Shown piece by piece: positions 12,942 through 20,105 of a stretch of 21,053 nt of DNA (position 1 is its first letter; every line of letters begins with the position of its first letter). The notes beneath the pieces were generated by a model. That model had not been told where the DNA came from and did no database searches. It saw nothing but the letters and a program-made list of their open reading frames with translations. The translations under genes were made by a program, and so were the position numbers. The stretch lies in NCBI GenBank assembly GCA_002394305.1, contig DGTM01000014.1:1-21053 (forward strand), given 5' to 3'. The DNA is from Prevotellaceae bacterium UBA4336 (GTDB lineage: Bacteria; Bacteroidota; Bacteroidia; Bacteroidales; Bacteroidaceae).

Positions 12942-14308
12942 GATACTACTGTTGAATGTATTTCTCCATGTTCTATACTGGTCGTCAGGACGTCACCTTC
13001 TGCGAGACCGTCTGCAGAGCGCACGACTTTGCCTCTACACGTCGTGATGCTGTAGCCACGCTTGAGGAGGAGCCGAGGGTCGAGCGATGCAAGGCGCTGC
13101 TCCATGAGCTGAAGGCGATGCTTCTCGTGCTCAATGCGTCGTGTCAGCGAAGACGTCAGCCTTTGCCGGAGCAGTTCTGACCTGCTTGGCTCGCGTTCAA
13201 GCCTTTGTCTGGCTGTGCTTTGGATTCGCTCTGCGAGGAGCTGAAGCCTGCTCTGCCGCCCCTGAATAAAGTTCGAGAACAGCAAGGGCAGGACGGTTCT
13301 CTGTCGTTCCAGCCGTTGCTTCTCGCGATAAATTCTATCATCGGCCAAACGCGTAAGGCGCATATAGAGGTCGTCGAGCAGGGCGGCCTCCGCAGCTTGA
13401 TGCTGGATGATGAAGGCTGCAGCGGCCGTCGGTGTCTTGACGCGCGTATGAGCCACAAAGTCGAGCACCGTCTCGTCGCGTTCGTGACCGATGCCCGTCA
13501 GCACGGGCAGGGGGTACTGCGCTATGCAAGCCGCCAGCTCGTAGCTGTCGAAGTCGCTCAGGTCGCTGCTTGCTCCGCCGCCTCGGATAATGACGACGAG
13601 GTCAGCCTCTCCCCAACCCTCTCCCGTGGGAGAGGGAGTTTCTCGCGACTGTCCCCCCCTCTCCCACGGGAGAGGGGTCGGGGGTGAGGCTATTGCCTCG
13701 AGCGCGGCGATGATGCTCTCCGGCACCTGCTCGCCCTGCATGACAGCGGGGAAGAGCTTCACGTCGAAGTGGAAACCGTAGTCGTTCTGTTCCAACTGAT
13801 GGCAGAAGTCGCCGTAGCCTGCGGCCGTCGGACTGCTGATGACGGCGATGTGTCGGAGCAAGCGTGGCAGCGGAAGGCTCTGATTGTCGTGCAAGATGCC
13901 GTCCTTCTCGAGCTGAAGGAGAATCTCGCGCCGACGCTTGGCAAGGTCGCCGAGGGTGAACGTGGAGTCGATGTCGAGCACGTTGAGCGAATAGCCATAC
14001 TGCTCGTGGAACGTCACCTTGACCAGCAGCTTCACCTGCAAGCCCTTGCGGAGCGTCTCGCCAGCCTCCTTCTGGAAGCGCAACCTTATTATATTATAGT
14101 TGCGTGCCCAACAAGTGATGCGGGCGCGTGCCACGATGCGGTCGCTCGCCTCGTCCTTCTGGACGAGCTCTCCGTAGAAGTGTCCGCCGAAGGCAGGCGT
14201 ACTGACGTCGCTCAGTTCGCCCACCACCCAGTACGGCTTGTCGAAACTCACCTCGACAAGCTCGCGTACCAAGCTGTTCAGCTCAAATAGTGTCAGTGCC
14301 TCGTTCAT
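12923..14308 (-). CDS. xseA: Exodeoxyribonuclease VII large subunit with in-frame palindrome insert
   Basis: The catalytic subunit of exonuclease VII (461 residues). Residues 1-110 are an OB-fold DNA-binding domain (WVVGELSDVSTPAFGGHFYGELVQKDE). The catalytic core follows: RLLRHIAVISSPTAAGYGDF, VVIIRGGGASSDLSDFDSYELA, TGIGHERDETVLDFVAHTRVKTPTAAAAF, then a coiled-coil arm and RGYSITTCRGKVV. Residues about 206-235 (SPPTPLPWERGG ... PSPTGEGWGE) do not belong to the family; they are encoded by an 88-bp palindromic element that keeps the frame. Without it the protein is about 432 residues. The site is a loop just before the catalytic strand, so function may survive. xseB overlaps the 3' end. Confidence 0.94.
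   Translation of the reverse strand: MNEALTLFELNSLVRELVEVSFDKPYWVVGELSDVSTPAFGGHFYGELVQKDEASDRIVARARITCWARNYNIIRLRFQKEAGETLRKGLQVKLLVKVTFHEQYGYSLNVLDIDSTFTLGDLAKRRREILLQLEKDGILHDNQSLPLPRLLRHIAVISSPTAAGYGDFCHQLEQNDYGFHFDVKLFPAVMQGEQVPESIIAALEAIASPPTPLPWERGGQSRETPSPTGEGWGEADLVVIIRGGGASSDLSDFDSYELAACIAQYPLPVLTGIGHERDETVLDFVAHTRVKTPTAAAAFIIQHQAAEAALLDDLYMRLTRLADDRIYREKQRLERQRTVLPLLFSNFIQGRQSRLQLLAERIQSTARQRLEREPSRSELLRQRLTSSLTRRIEHEKHRLQLMEQRLASLDPRLLLKRGYSITTCRGKVVRSADGLAEGDVLTTSIEHGEIHSTVVSCRRKN
13604..13691. mobile_element. 88-bp double-palindrome repeat element inserted in xseA
   Basis: Arms 13604-13636 and 13657-13691 are near-perfect inverted copies (differences are one substitution pair and two single-base gaps) around a 20-nt centre. 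Each arm itself contains a 20-nt palindrome, CCCTCTCCCGTGGGAGAGGG on the left. The composition (C-rich and G-rich runs) is unlike the surrounding gene. It encodes about 29 low-complexity Pro/Gly/Glu residues in the xseA frame. It resembles, in behaviour, the palindromic elements inserted in frame in Rickettsia genes. Confidence 0.85.
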
Positions 14309-14331
14309 CGTTCACACGCCTGATTTGTTCA

Positions 14332-14362
14332 CAAAGGTACGAAGAATAATTCAAAACTCAAA
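14332..14362 (-). promoter_or_regulatory. Promoter of xseA-xseB
   Basis: On the minus strand: TTTG (14362-14359), exactly 19 nt, then TACCTTTG (14339-14332), a full match to the Bacteroidetes consensus. Transcription should begin near 14328, giving a leader of about 20 nt. The -33 box lies just downstream of the end of the neighbouring TraB-like gene. Confidence 0.85.
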
Positions 14363-14377
14363 ATGAATACATTCAAA

Positions 14378-15385
14378 TTACTTCTTTACTACAGGCTCAA
14401 CGGTATATCCTTCGCGTCGGAGCATGGCAATCAAGCCATCGCCGCTCAGCAAATGGCGGCAGCCGACGGCAATCAGGCAGGGCCGCTTGGCGATGTTTTC
14501 TTTGATGACAGGTATCCATGCCTCGTTTCTCTCGCGCAGGAGGTGCTCGTTCTGGTAGTCCTTCTTATCTTGCATCCCGTTCCCAAGATCCTCTATATTC
14601 ATCTTCGTCAGCTCTTCTTCAAACTCCCCTATGAACTGGTTAAACTTGCAAGTATCGTTCTCAAGATAGGCTTCATGGAGCTTTGGGAACTGGTAGATGC
14701 TGTCATTATTCATCCAATGAACAAGCTTGTAGATGATTTTGGCCTGCTCCTTCATGGAGAGCGTATCAATGGATTCCGTATCGGAGAACATGGGCATTAA
14801 CTTTCCCATCACAGATGACGTCGTTTCCAAGCCTCCTGTTTCCTTGCCGCGCTTGACAGCTTCCTCGTACATAGCGATGTCCACGCTTCTGCACATCCTT
14901 ACCTTCGTAAAAGCATACATACTGAGACGGATGCACCAATAGCCGGGTGTCTTCTTCCAGTATTCCATGTCCTTCATCTTGTAAGACATGAACTTGTTGA
15001 CCTCGTTGAAATGCGACACGCTGTCGAAGAGTGGCTTGTAGAACACACCTTCGGGCATCATGTATTCCGGCCCAGGATTGTATATCCGCCCATAGAGTTT
15101 CTTCAACTCTTCCTTCGAGCCGTTCTGTTCGTCAGTCTTTGCATCGACTTCAAAGAAGACGGTTTGAGCCTCGTCCAGGGCTTCGGAAAGCCCCGTGATG
15201 CTGTAAATCTCCTCGTCCGTGAAGCTGATGCCGTCGCCGTGACACGTCCCGAAGAGGAACGAGCGCCCGGGCAGTCCGCCACCATTGATAGTCCACAACC
15301 AGCCGGGATTGCCGACAGAAACATTTTGCCCAAGCGCCGAAATGGCTGCAAGGACGAGCAAAAGGCTGATGACTTGTCTCTTCAT
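14378..15385 (-). CDS. TraB/GumN (TIKI-like) family secreted protein, paralog 1
   Basis: A 335-residue exported protein of the TraB/PrgY/GumN superfamily, which includes the TIKI metalloproteases; the substrate is unknown. Residues 1-19 (MKRQVISLLLVLAAISALG) are a signal peptide with a likely cut before Q20. The two GxxH motifs of the superfamily are present: GTCH near residue 47 and GCRH in AVGCRHLLSGDGLIAML near the C-terminus, with VEPV at the end. Shared with paralog 2 are NPGPEYMMPEGV, YWKKTPGYW, DTLSMKEQA and WIPVIKENIAKRPC. It lies 44 nt downstream of the symporter gene in the same direction, probably on one transcript; the AT-rich gap has ATATAAT-type short repeats. Confidence 0.87.
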   Translation of the reverse strand: MKRQVISLLLVLAAISALGQNVSVGNPGWLWTINGGGLPGRSFLFGTCHGDGISFTDEEIYSITGLSEALDEAQTVFFEVDAKTDEQNGSKEELKKLYGRIYNPGPEYMMPEGVFYKPLFDSVSHFNEVNKFMSYKMKDMEYWKKTPGYWCIRLSMYAFTKVRMCRSVDIAMYEEAVKRGKETGGLETTSSVMGKLMPMFSDTESIDTLSMKEQAKIIYKLVHWMNNDSIYQFPKLHEAYLENDTCKFNQFIGEFEEELTKMNIEDLGNGMQDKKDYQNEHLLRERNEAWIPVIKENIAKRPCLIAVGCRHLLSGDGLIAMLRREGYTVEPVVKK

Positions 15386-15429
15386 AATCTCTTTACCTTA
15401 TACATTATTATATATTATATGTCGACGCT

Positions 15430-16797
15430 TTAGTTCTTCTCTGTGTTCTCCATGTCCTCGTCGAGGCGGCCGCCCCAGAGGTACTTGTCGGTCTCGCGGG
15501 CAGCAACGCCGCTCAGCAGCAACAGGGCGACAAGGTTGGGTATCGTCATGAGGGCGTTCATCGTGTCGGCAATGTTCCAGATGACGTCGAGGCTGATGAT
15601 GCTGCCAAAGAAGAGTGCCACGATGTAGAGGATGCGGTAGAAGCGGTTGATGCGATGACGCTCGATGTAGTTGACGGCACTCTCGCCGTAGTAGCTCCAG
15701 CCGAGGATGGTGCTGAAGGCAAAGGTGAGGATGCCGAACGTGAGCAGAGGTGCGCCGACGTATGGTATCTTGGAGAAGGCAACCTTCGTCAAGGCCGCGC
15801 CGTCGGCATAGCTGATGTCGGGATAGGCCAGGATGCTGCTGACGAGCACCAGTCCCGTGAGGGCGCAGATGACGACCGTATCCCAGAACGTACCCGTGCT
15901 GGAGACGAGCGCTTGCCTCACAGGGTTGCGTGTCTGAGCAGCCGCAGCCACGATGGGAGCACTGCCCATGCCGCTCTCGTTGGAAAAGAGTCCGCGGGCT
16001 ATGCCATAGCGTGCTGCCATCATCACCGTAGCTCCGACGAAGCCGCCGCCTGCTGCCGTGGGATTGAAAGCAGACTCCACGATGAGCCGGACGGCAGGCC
16101 AGACGAAGCTGCTGTTCATACAGAGAATATACAGGCAGCCCAAGACATAGAGCGCGGCCATGAAGGGGACGAAGATGGTGCAGACACGGGCGATGGACTT
16201 CACGCCGCCCATGATGACGAGTGCCGTAAGGATGCTGATGCACACGCCCACTACCCACGTCGGGATGCCGAACGTCTCGTTGGCAAGGAGGGCGATGGAG
16301 TTGGCCTGCACGGTACAGCCGATGCCGAAGCTGGCGAGTGCCGTGAAGATGGCGAAAGCGAGTGCCAGCCACTTCATGCCCAGTCCGAGTTCGAGGGCAT
16401 ACATCGGACCTCCATAGGTTCGTCCGTCGCTACCCTTCACACGATACTTCACGGCCAGCAAGCCCTCGGCGTACTTCGTAGCCATGCCGAAGATGCCCGT
16501 CAGCCAGCACCACAGCACGGCTCCCGGTCCGCCAAGCGCCACGGCTGTCGCCACGCCCACGATGTTGCCCGTGCCGATGGTGGCGGCAAGAGCCGTTGCC
16601 AAGGCTCCGAACTGCGACACGTCACCCGTTGCCCCCTTGTCCTTTTGGACAGAGAGACGGATGCCCGTCAGCAGTCGACGTTGCGGGATGCGAAGCCTAA
16701 TAGTGAGAAACAAGTGCGTGCCAAGCAGCAAGATGACCATCGGCCAGCCCCACAGCACAGAGCTAAGCAGAGAGAAGAGATTGTAAATAGTGTTCAT
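15430..16797 (-). CDS. Alanine/glycine:cation symporter (AGCS family)
   Basis: A 455-residue inner-membrane protein that takes up alanine or glycine with sodium or protons. It has about ten or more membrane segments; diagnostic stretches are GALATALAATIGTGNIVGVATAVALGGPGAVLW-type sequence near residues 65-97, the family signature GIFGMATKYAEGLLAV, YGGPMYALELGLGMKWL, GLFSNESGMGSAPI, and TILGWSYYGESA. The charged C-terminus (DEDMENTEKN) is cytoplasmic. Transcribed from a full-match promoter 16-50 nt upstream, likely together with the TraB-like gene that follows. The exact substrate and coupling ion are not visible by eye. Confidence 0.94.
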   Translation of the reverse strand: MNTIYNLFSLLSSVLWGWPMVILLLGTHLFLTIRLRIPQRRLLTGIRLSVQKDKGATGDVSQFGALATALAATIGTGNIVGVATAVALGGPGAVLWCWLTGIFGMATKYAEGLLAVKYRVKGSDGRTYGGPMYALELGLGMKWLALAFAIFTALASFGIGCTVQANSIALLANETFGIPTWVVGVCISILTALVIMGGVKSIARVCTIFVPFMAALYVLGCLYILCMNSSFVWPAVRLIVESAFNPTAAGGGFVGATVMMAARYGIARGLFSNESGMGSAPIVAAAAQTRNPVRQALVSSTGTFWDTVVICALTGLVLVSSILAYPDISYADGAALTKVAFSKIPYVGAPLLTFGILTFAFSTILGWSYYGESAVNYIERHRINRFYRILYIVALFFGSIISLDVIWNIADTMNALMTIPNLVALLLLSGVAARETDKYLWGGRLDEDMENTEKN

Positions 16798-16816
16798 GTG
16801 TTATCCTAAATCTGTG

Positions 16817-16847
16817 CAAAGGTACAAAATATTCTGTAATAAGCAAA
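16817..16847 (-). promoter_or_regulatory. Promoter of the AGCS symporter gene
   Basis: Minus strand: TTTG (16847-16844), exactly 19 nt, TACCTTTG (16824-16817). Full consensus match. Transcription starts near 16813, giving a leader of about 16 nt before the ATG at 16797. Confidence 0.85.
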
Positions 16848-16924
16848 AAAGGATGCGAGAAATGTCATGAAATGCCCTTCTGAACAGCTCTTCGCCAAAT
16901 GAGGAACAAGGCCTTTGAAGACTT

Positions 16925-16996
16925 GGCACGTTAAGTTAGCAAACACGGCACGTTAAGTTTGCGAACTAAGCACGTTAAGTTGACGAACTTAACGTG
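16925..16996. repeat. 22-bp tandem repeat with terminal perfect hairpin, after TraB-like paralog 2
   Basis: A partial unit (16925-16937) and two full 22-bp units (16938-16959 and 16960-16981) each end in GCACGTTAAGTT. The last copy of CACGTTAAGTT (16971-16981) pairs perfectly with AACTTAACGTG (16986-16996) over a 4-nt loop, making an 11-bp hairpin that starts 14 nt after the end of paralog 2. The hairpin could terminate the paralog 2 transcript, although no T-run follows it. Confidence 0.9.
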
Positions 16997-17010
16997 TGTC
17001 GTTGGAAGAG

Positions 17011-17988
17011 TTAATTCTTTTTCGTTACAGGCTCGACAGTATATCCTTCGCGGCGAAGCATAGCAATCAGCGATGCCGGGCCCATCAGGTGGCGGCAGCC
17101 GACGGCTATCATGCAGGGCCGCTTGGCGATGTTCTCCTTGATGACGGGAATCCATGCTGCATTTCGGTCGTTGAGCATTTCTTTTTCATGAGAGTTGCTC
17201 TTGCCTCCAAAAAAATCAAGGTTTTCTGCCAGAAGTTTTGCAAACTGACAAGTGTCGTTGCTCATATAGGCCTTGTAGACTCTCTGATACTTTCGGCGTG
17301 TAGTGCCATTTTTCCCGTCGCGTATCATCCGGTAAAGCGTGTCTGCCTGCTCTTTCATAGAGAGTGTGTCTATTCCTTTCGTGTCTGTAAACATAGATTG
17401 AAGAGATCCATCAATATCCTTCACCTCTTCTAAACCCCCGGTTTCCTTAACCTGTTTCACAGCTTCTTCGTATAAAAGTTCATCCACCGCTTTCGCCTGA
17501 CGAGTCGCAATGAATAGGGCGACACCTAATCTCATAAACCAATATCCGGGAGTCTTCTTCCAGTATTCTGGGTCGCTATACTTAATGGCCAGATAATCGT
17601 CGACTTCTTTGAAATGGGCGGTACTGTCGTAAAACGTCCTGAAATCGACTCCTTCCGGCATCATATATTCTGGACCGGGGTTGTGGAACAGCTCGCCAAT
17701 CGATTTCCAAAACTTATTTAAGGCAGCAGTATCAGCGTGCTCTGGATTCAAATCTGCTTCGTTAAACAACATTTTCGATTCGTCGAAAGCATCCTGCAAG
17801 CCGGGAAAACAGAACACTTCCTCTTTTGTGAAGTTGTGTCCTTCGCCGTGGCATGTGCCAAAGAGGTAGGACTTCTGCGTGAGGCCGTTACCGCTTATCT
17901 GCCACAGCCAGCCGGGATTGGATTCAGTTTGTGCTTTTGCAATAAAAGCGATGAGTGTAAGCAGGAAAGTGAAGTTTAGCCTTTTCAT
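17011..17988 (-). CDS. TraB/GumN (TIKI-like) family secreted protein, paralog 2
   Basis: A 325-residue paralog of the protein encoded at 14378-15385, with signal peptide MKRLNFTFLLTLIAFIAKA and a likely cut before Q20. It keeps both GxxH motifs (GTCH in LFGTCHGEGHNF; GCRH in AVGCRHLMGPASLIAML) and the same NPGPEYMMPEGV, YWKKTPGYW, DTLSMKEQA and IPVIKENIAKRPC blocks. The C-terminal 40 residues are nearly identical to paralog 1, while the middle (residues about 75-260) is much more diverged, which may reflect gene conversion or selection on the catalytic end. No clear promoter box is seen in the 51 nt before it, so it may be read from the toxin-antitoxin promoter. Confidence 0.87.
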   Translation of the reverse strand: MKRLNFTFLLTLIAFIAKAQTESNPGWLWQISGNGLTQKSYLFGTCHGEGHNFTKEEVFCFPGLQDAFDESKMLFNEADLNPEHADTAALNKFWKSIGELFHNPGPEYMMPEGVDFRTFYDSTAHFKEVDDYLAIKYSDPEYWKKTPGYWFMRLGVALFIATRQAKAVDELLYEEAVKQVKETGGLEEVKDIDGSLQSMFTDTKGIDTLSMKEQADTLYRMIRDGKNGTTRRKYQRVYKAYMSNDTCQFAKLLAENLDFFGGKSNSHEKEMLNDRNAAWIPVIKENIAKRPCMIAVGCRHLMGPASLIAMLRREGYTVEPVTKKN

Positions 17989-18039
17989 AATCTTTTACTT
18001 TAAATAGCTCAAAGTCTGCGTTTCTGCTACTGAGGCAAG

Positions 18040-18312
18040 TCAGAACATGTCAGCATGAGTACCTGTTCCCGTAAACAGGAGTATCAACTCTGTGTCATTC
18101 TGTTCCCAAATCATGAGCCAGTCTGGCTTCAAGTGACACTCCCATGTACCTGCATATTGCCCCGACAACTTGTGAGGACGGTAACGCAAAGGGAGTTGGC
18201 CGTCAACTTCAAGAAGACGGATGGCTGCCTTAAGCAGTTCCATGTCATAACCGCGCTTACGGCAACGTTCAGCATCTTTGCGGAACGTCTTTGTCATCCT
18301 AATCTCGTACAT
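18040..18312 (-). CDS. yafQ: YafQ-type toxin (RelE/ParE superfamily mRNA interferase)
   Basis: A 90-residue protein of the YafQ family, ribosome-dependent endoribonucleases of type II toxin-antitoxin systems. The typical N-terminus YEIRMTKTFRKDAERCRKRGYDMELL is present. Residues matching the E. coli YafQ active-site set (H50, H63, D67, W68, H87, F91) are H47, H60, D64, W65, H86 and F90, in LSGQYAGTWECHLKPDW and GTHADMF. All are intact, so it should be active. It starts 6 nt after the antitoxin stop, a typical antitoxin-first operon. Length is normal. Confidence 0.92.
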   Translation of the reverse strand: MYEIRMTKTFRKDAERCRKRGYDMELLKAAIRLLEVDGQLPLRYRPHKLSGQYAGTWECHLKPDWLMIWEQNDTELILLFTGTGTHADMF

Positions 18313-18318
18313 CGACGT

Positions 18319-18522
18319 TCAAATGCCTAAGGATTCAAACATTTCTTCTGAAGAGGAGAACCTCTCGATACGCCCAGCCAACTTGTCCTCCTGCGAACGA
18401 AGGTAGCTACTCTTACGCTTTGGCGTAACTTTGGAAATGAACACTCCCAGTGCCTGCAGGTATTCTTTCAATGCCTTACCGCTGACTGTGCGCTCGTTCA
18501 ATGTGATGGTATAAGTTGCCAT
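18319..18522 (-). CDS. Antitoxin of the YafQ-type system
   Basis: I use the start at 18522 (MATYTITLNERTVSGKALKEYL), giving 67 residues. An in-frame ATG 84 nt upstream would add a hydrophobic stretch unlike antitoxins and would lie upstream of the promoter box, so it is rejected. The N-terminus looks like a short strand plus helix (ERTVSGKALKEYLQALGV), and the C-terminus (KRKSSYLRSQEDKLAGRIERFSSSEEMFESLGI) is charged and probably disordered until it wraps the toxin. I do not place it in a named antitoxin family with certainty. Antitoxins of this kind usually repress their own promoter. Confidence 0.8.
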   Translation of the reverse strand: MATYTITLNERTVSGKALKEYLQALGVFISKVTPKRKSSYLRSQEDKLAGRIERFSSSEEMFESLGI

Positions 18523-18550
18523 ATCTCGTTTGTTTTCATGATTACGAGGA

Positions 18551-18558
18551 CAAAGATA
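18551..18558 (-). promoter_or_regulatory. -7 element of the toxin-antitoxin operon
   Basis: The minus strand reads TATCTTTG, a full TAnnTTTG match, giving a leader of about 25 nt to the antitoxin ATG at 18522. No TTTG is seen 19 nt upstream; activity may depend on the antitoxin or another factor (inference). Confidence 0.55.
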
Positions 18559-18644
18559 CAAAAAAAGAAGAATTAAGAGTGAACTATTAAGATTTATCTT
18601 GCGCATTTTTCATAAAATAAGGCAAAAGCATCAGAAAAAACTTC

Positions 18645-18678
18645 ATAAAAACAAAGCCAGCGGCCACAAGGACCGCCG
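18645..18678 (-). terminator. Intrinsic terminator of the sodium-pump operon
   Basis: On the minus strand CGGCGGTC (18678-18671) and GGCCGCTG (18665-18658) form an 8-bp stem with two G-U pairs and a 5-nt loop, followed by GCTTTGTTTTTATG, a T-tract. It lies 30 nt after the OadB stop. Confidence 0.8.
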
Positions 18679-18707
18679 ACTTATAGTATAAATATGTATA
18701 GTCTTCT

Positions 18708-19982
18708 TTATCCGCAGAAGCTGAGCAGGATGCCTGCTGCAACGGCACTGCCGATGACGCCTGCCACGTTGGGACCCATGGCGTGCATCAGAAGGAAGTT
18801 GCGCGGGTCGGCCTTCTGGCCCTCGATCTGGCTGACGCGTGCTGCCATAGGCACAGCGCTGACGCCGGCCGAACCGATAAGCGGGTTAATCTTCTCCTTG
18901 AGGAAGAGATTCATGAACTTAGCCATCAGCACACCGCCTGCGCTGCCGATGCCGAAGGCAACGATGCCGACGCAGAGGATGGCAATCGTCTGGAAGTTGA
19001 GGAAGGCACTTGCCGTGGCTGTTGCACCAACGGTGACACCCAGCATGATGACGACGATGTTGTTCAGTTCGTTCTGTGCAGCCTTGCTCAGACGCTCCAC
19101 CACACCGCTCTCCTTGAAGAGGTTGCCGAGCATCAGGCAGCCGATGAGCGTTCCTGCAGAAGGAACAATCAGGCTCACGACGATGGCAACAATGATGGGG
19201 AAGAGAATCTTCTCCTTCTTGCTGACCGTGCGCAGCTGGCTCATGCGAATCTTGCGCTCCTTCTCGGTCGTGAGGGCACGCATGATGGGAGGCTGAATGA
19301 CAGGCACAAGGGCCATGTAGCTGTATGCGGCAACGGCGATGGGGCCGAGCAACTCGGGAGCGAGCTTGGAGGTCAGGAAGATGGCCGTGGGACCGTCGGC
19401 ACCGCCAATGATGCCGATAGAAGCCGACTGGGCAGCCGTGAAGCCGAAGACGTCAATCTGCGTTACCAGGAAGGTGGCGAAGATGCCGAGCTGGGCAGCT
19501 GCGCCGAGCAGCAGGCTCTTGGGGTTGGCAATCAGCGGACCGAAATCCGTCATGGCACCGACGCCCAGGAAGATGAGACAGGGATAGACACCTGCCTTCA
19601 CGCCAATGTACAGCACATCGAGCAGTCCGCCGTGCGCCATGATGTAGCCGTAGCTGTGGTAGTTGGGGCTATTGGGATTGAGGAACTCGTTGTTCCACAT
19701 GTCAGAGTCGAAGAGGCCTGCACCAGGCAGGTTGCTCAGTATCATGCCAAAGGCAATGGGCAGGAGCAGCAGGGGTTCGTACTCTTTCTTGATGGCAAGG
19801 TAGAGGAGGAAGCAGCCGATGAGAATCATGACAGCGTTCTTCCAACCTTCTTCCTGCACGAAGAAAGTGACAAAGCCCATCTCGTTGAAGAACTTATTCA
19901 AGCCCTCCTCCAGATTGAAGTCCGCAGCCATCAGGGGAGTGGCGACGAGAAGGAGAAGGAACAAACTAATGTACTTTTTCAT
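18708..19982 (-). CDS. oadB: Sodium-translocating decarboxylase beta subunit (OadB/MmdB family)
   Basis: A 424-residue integral membrane protein that decarboxylates carboxy-biotin and couples this to sodium export. An N-terminal signal-like segment (MKKYISLFLLLLVATPLMA) precedes GLNKFFNEMGF, then many membrane helices. Family signatures are LLLLPIAFGMILSNLPGAGL, GVGAMTDFGPLIANP, SIGIIGGADGPTAIF (the conserved G-G-A-D-G-P-T sodium/carboxybiotin site), PVIQPPIMRALTTEKER, and LMHAMGPNVAGVIGSAVAAG at the C-terminus. It cannot be told by eye whether the pump acts on methylmalonyl-CoA, oxaloacetate or glutaconyl-CoA; the carboxyltransferase lies outside the window. Last gene of the operon, followed by a terminator and preceded by a heptamer-core repeat. 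Confidence 0.95.
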   Translation of the reverse strand: MKKYISLFLLLLVATPLMAADFNLEEGLNKFFNEMGFVTFFVQEEGWKNAVMILIGCFLLYLAIKKEYEPLLLLPIAFGMILSNLPGAGLFDSDMWNNEFLNPNSPNYHSYGYIMAHGGLLDVLYIGVKAGVYPCLIFLGVGAMTDFGPLIANPKSLLLGAAAQLGIFATFLVTQIDVFGFTAAQSASIGIIGGADGPTAIFLTSKLAPELLGPIAVAAYSYMALVPVIQPPIMRALTTEKERKIRMSQLRTVSKKEKILFPIIVAIVVSLIVPSAGTLIGCLMLGNLFKESGVVERLSKAAQNELNNIVVIMLGVTVGATATASAFLNFQTIAILCVGIVAFGIGSAGGVLMAKFMNLFLKEKINPLIGSAGVSAVPMAARVSQIEGQKADPRNFLLMHAMGPNVAGVIGSAVAAGILLSFCG

Positions 19983-20001
19983 TTGAATTCAGTTTATAGT
20001 G

Positions 20002-20096
20002 GGTTAGAGGTAAGAGGTTAGGGGTTAGAGAAATGTTTGGGCTGCTGATACTGTGGCCAAAGGTATTCTCTAACCTCTAACCACTAACCGCTAACC
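20002..20096. repeat. Heptamer-core-heptamer inverted-repeat element, copy 2 (carrier-OadB junction)
   Basis: The left arm (20002-20029) is four GGTTAGR-type units, one degenerate. The core (20030-20068) starts GAAATGTTTGGG and ends CCAAAGGTATTC. The right arm (20069-20096) is four inverted units. Core ends match copy 1 (6001-6192) at nearly every base, while the middle 14-15 nt differ. It lies between two leftward genes, starting 9 nt after the carrier stop and ending about 20 nt before the OadB start. Confidence 0.93.
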
Positions 20097-20105
20097 TCAT
20101 ATTAT

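Noticed and set aside
14378..15385. Conjugation protein because of the name TraB
   Set aside because: The similarity is to the TraB/PrgY/GumN superfamily (pheromone shutdown and TIKI-like proteins), not to the conjugation pilus-assembly TraB. No other transfer genes are present.
18523..18606. Longer start for the antitoxin
   Set aside because: The extra 28 residues would begin upstream of the promoter box and form a hydrophobic stretch not expected in an antitoxin.
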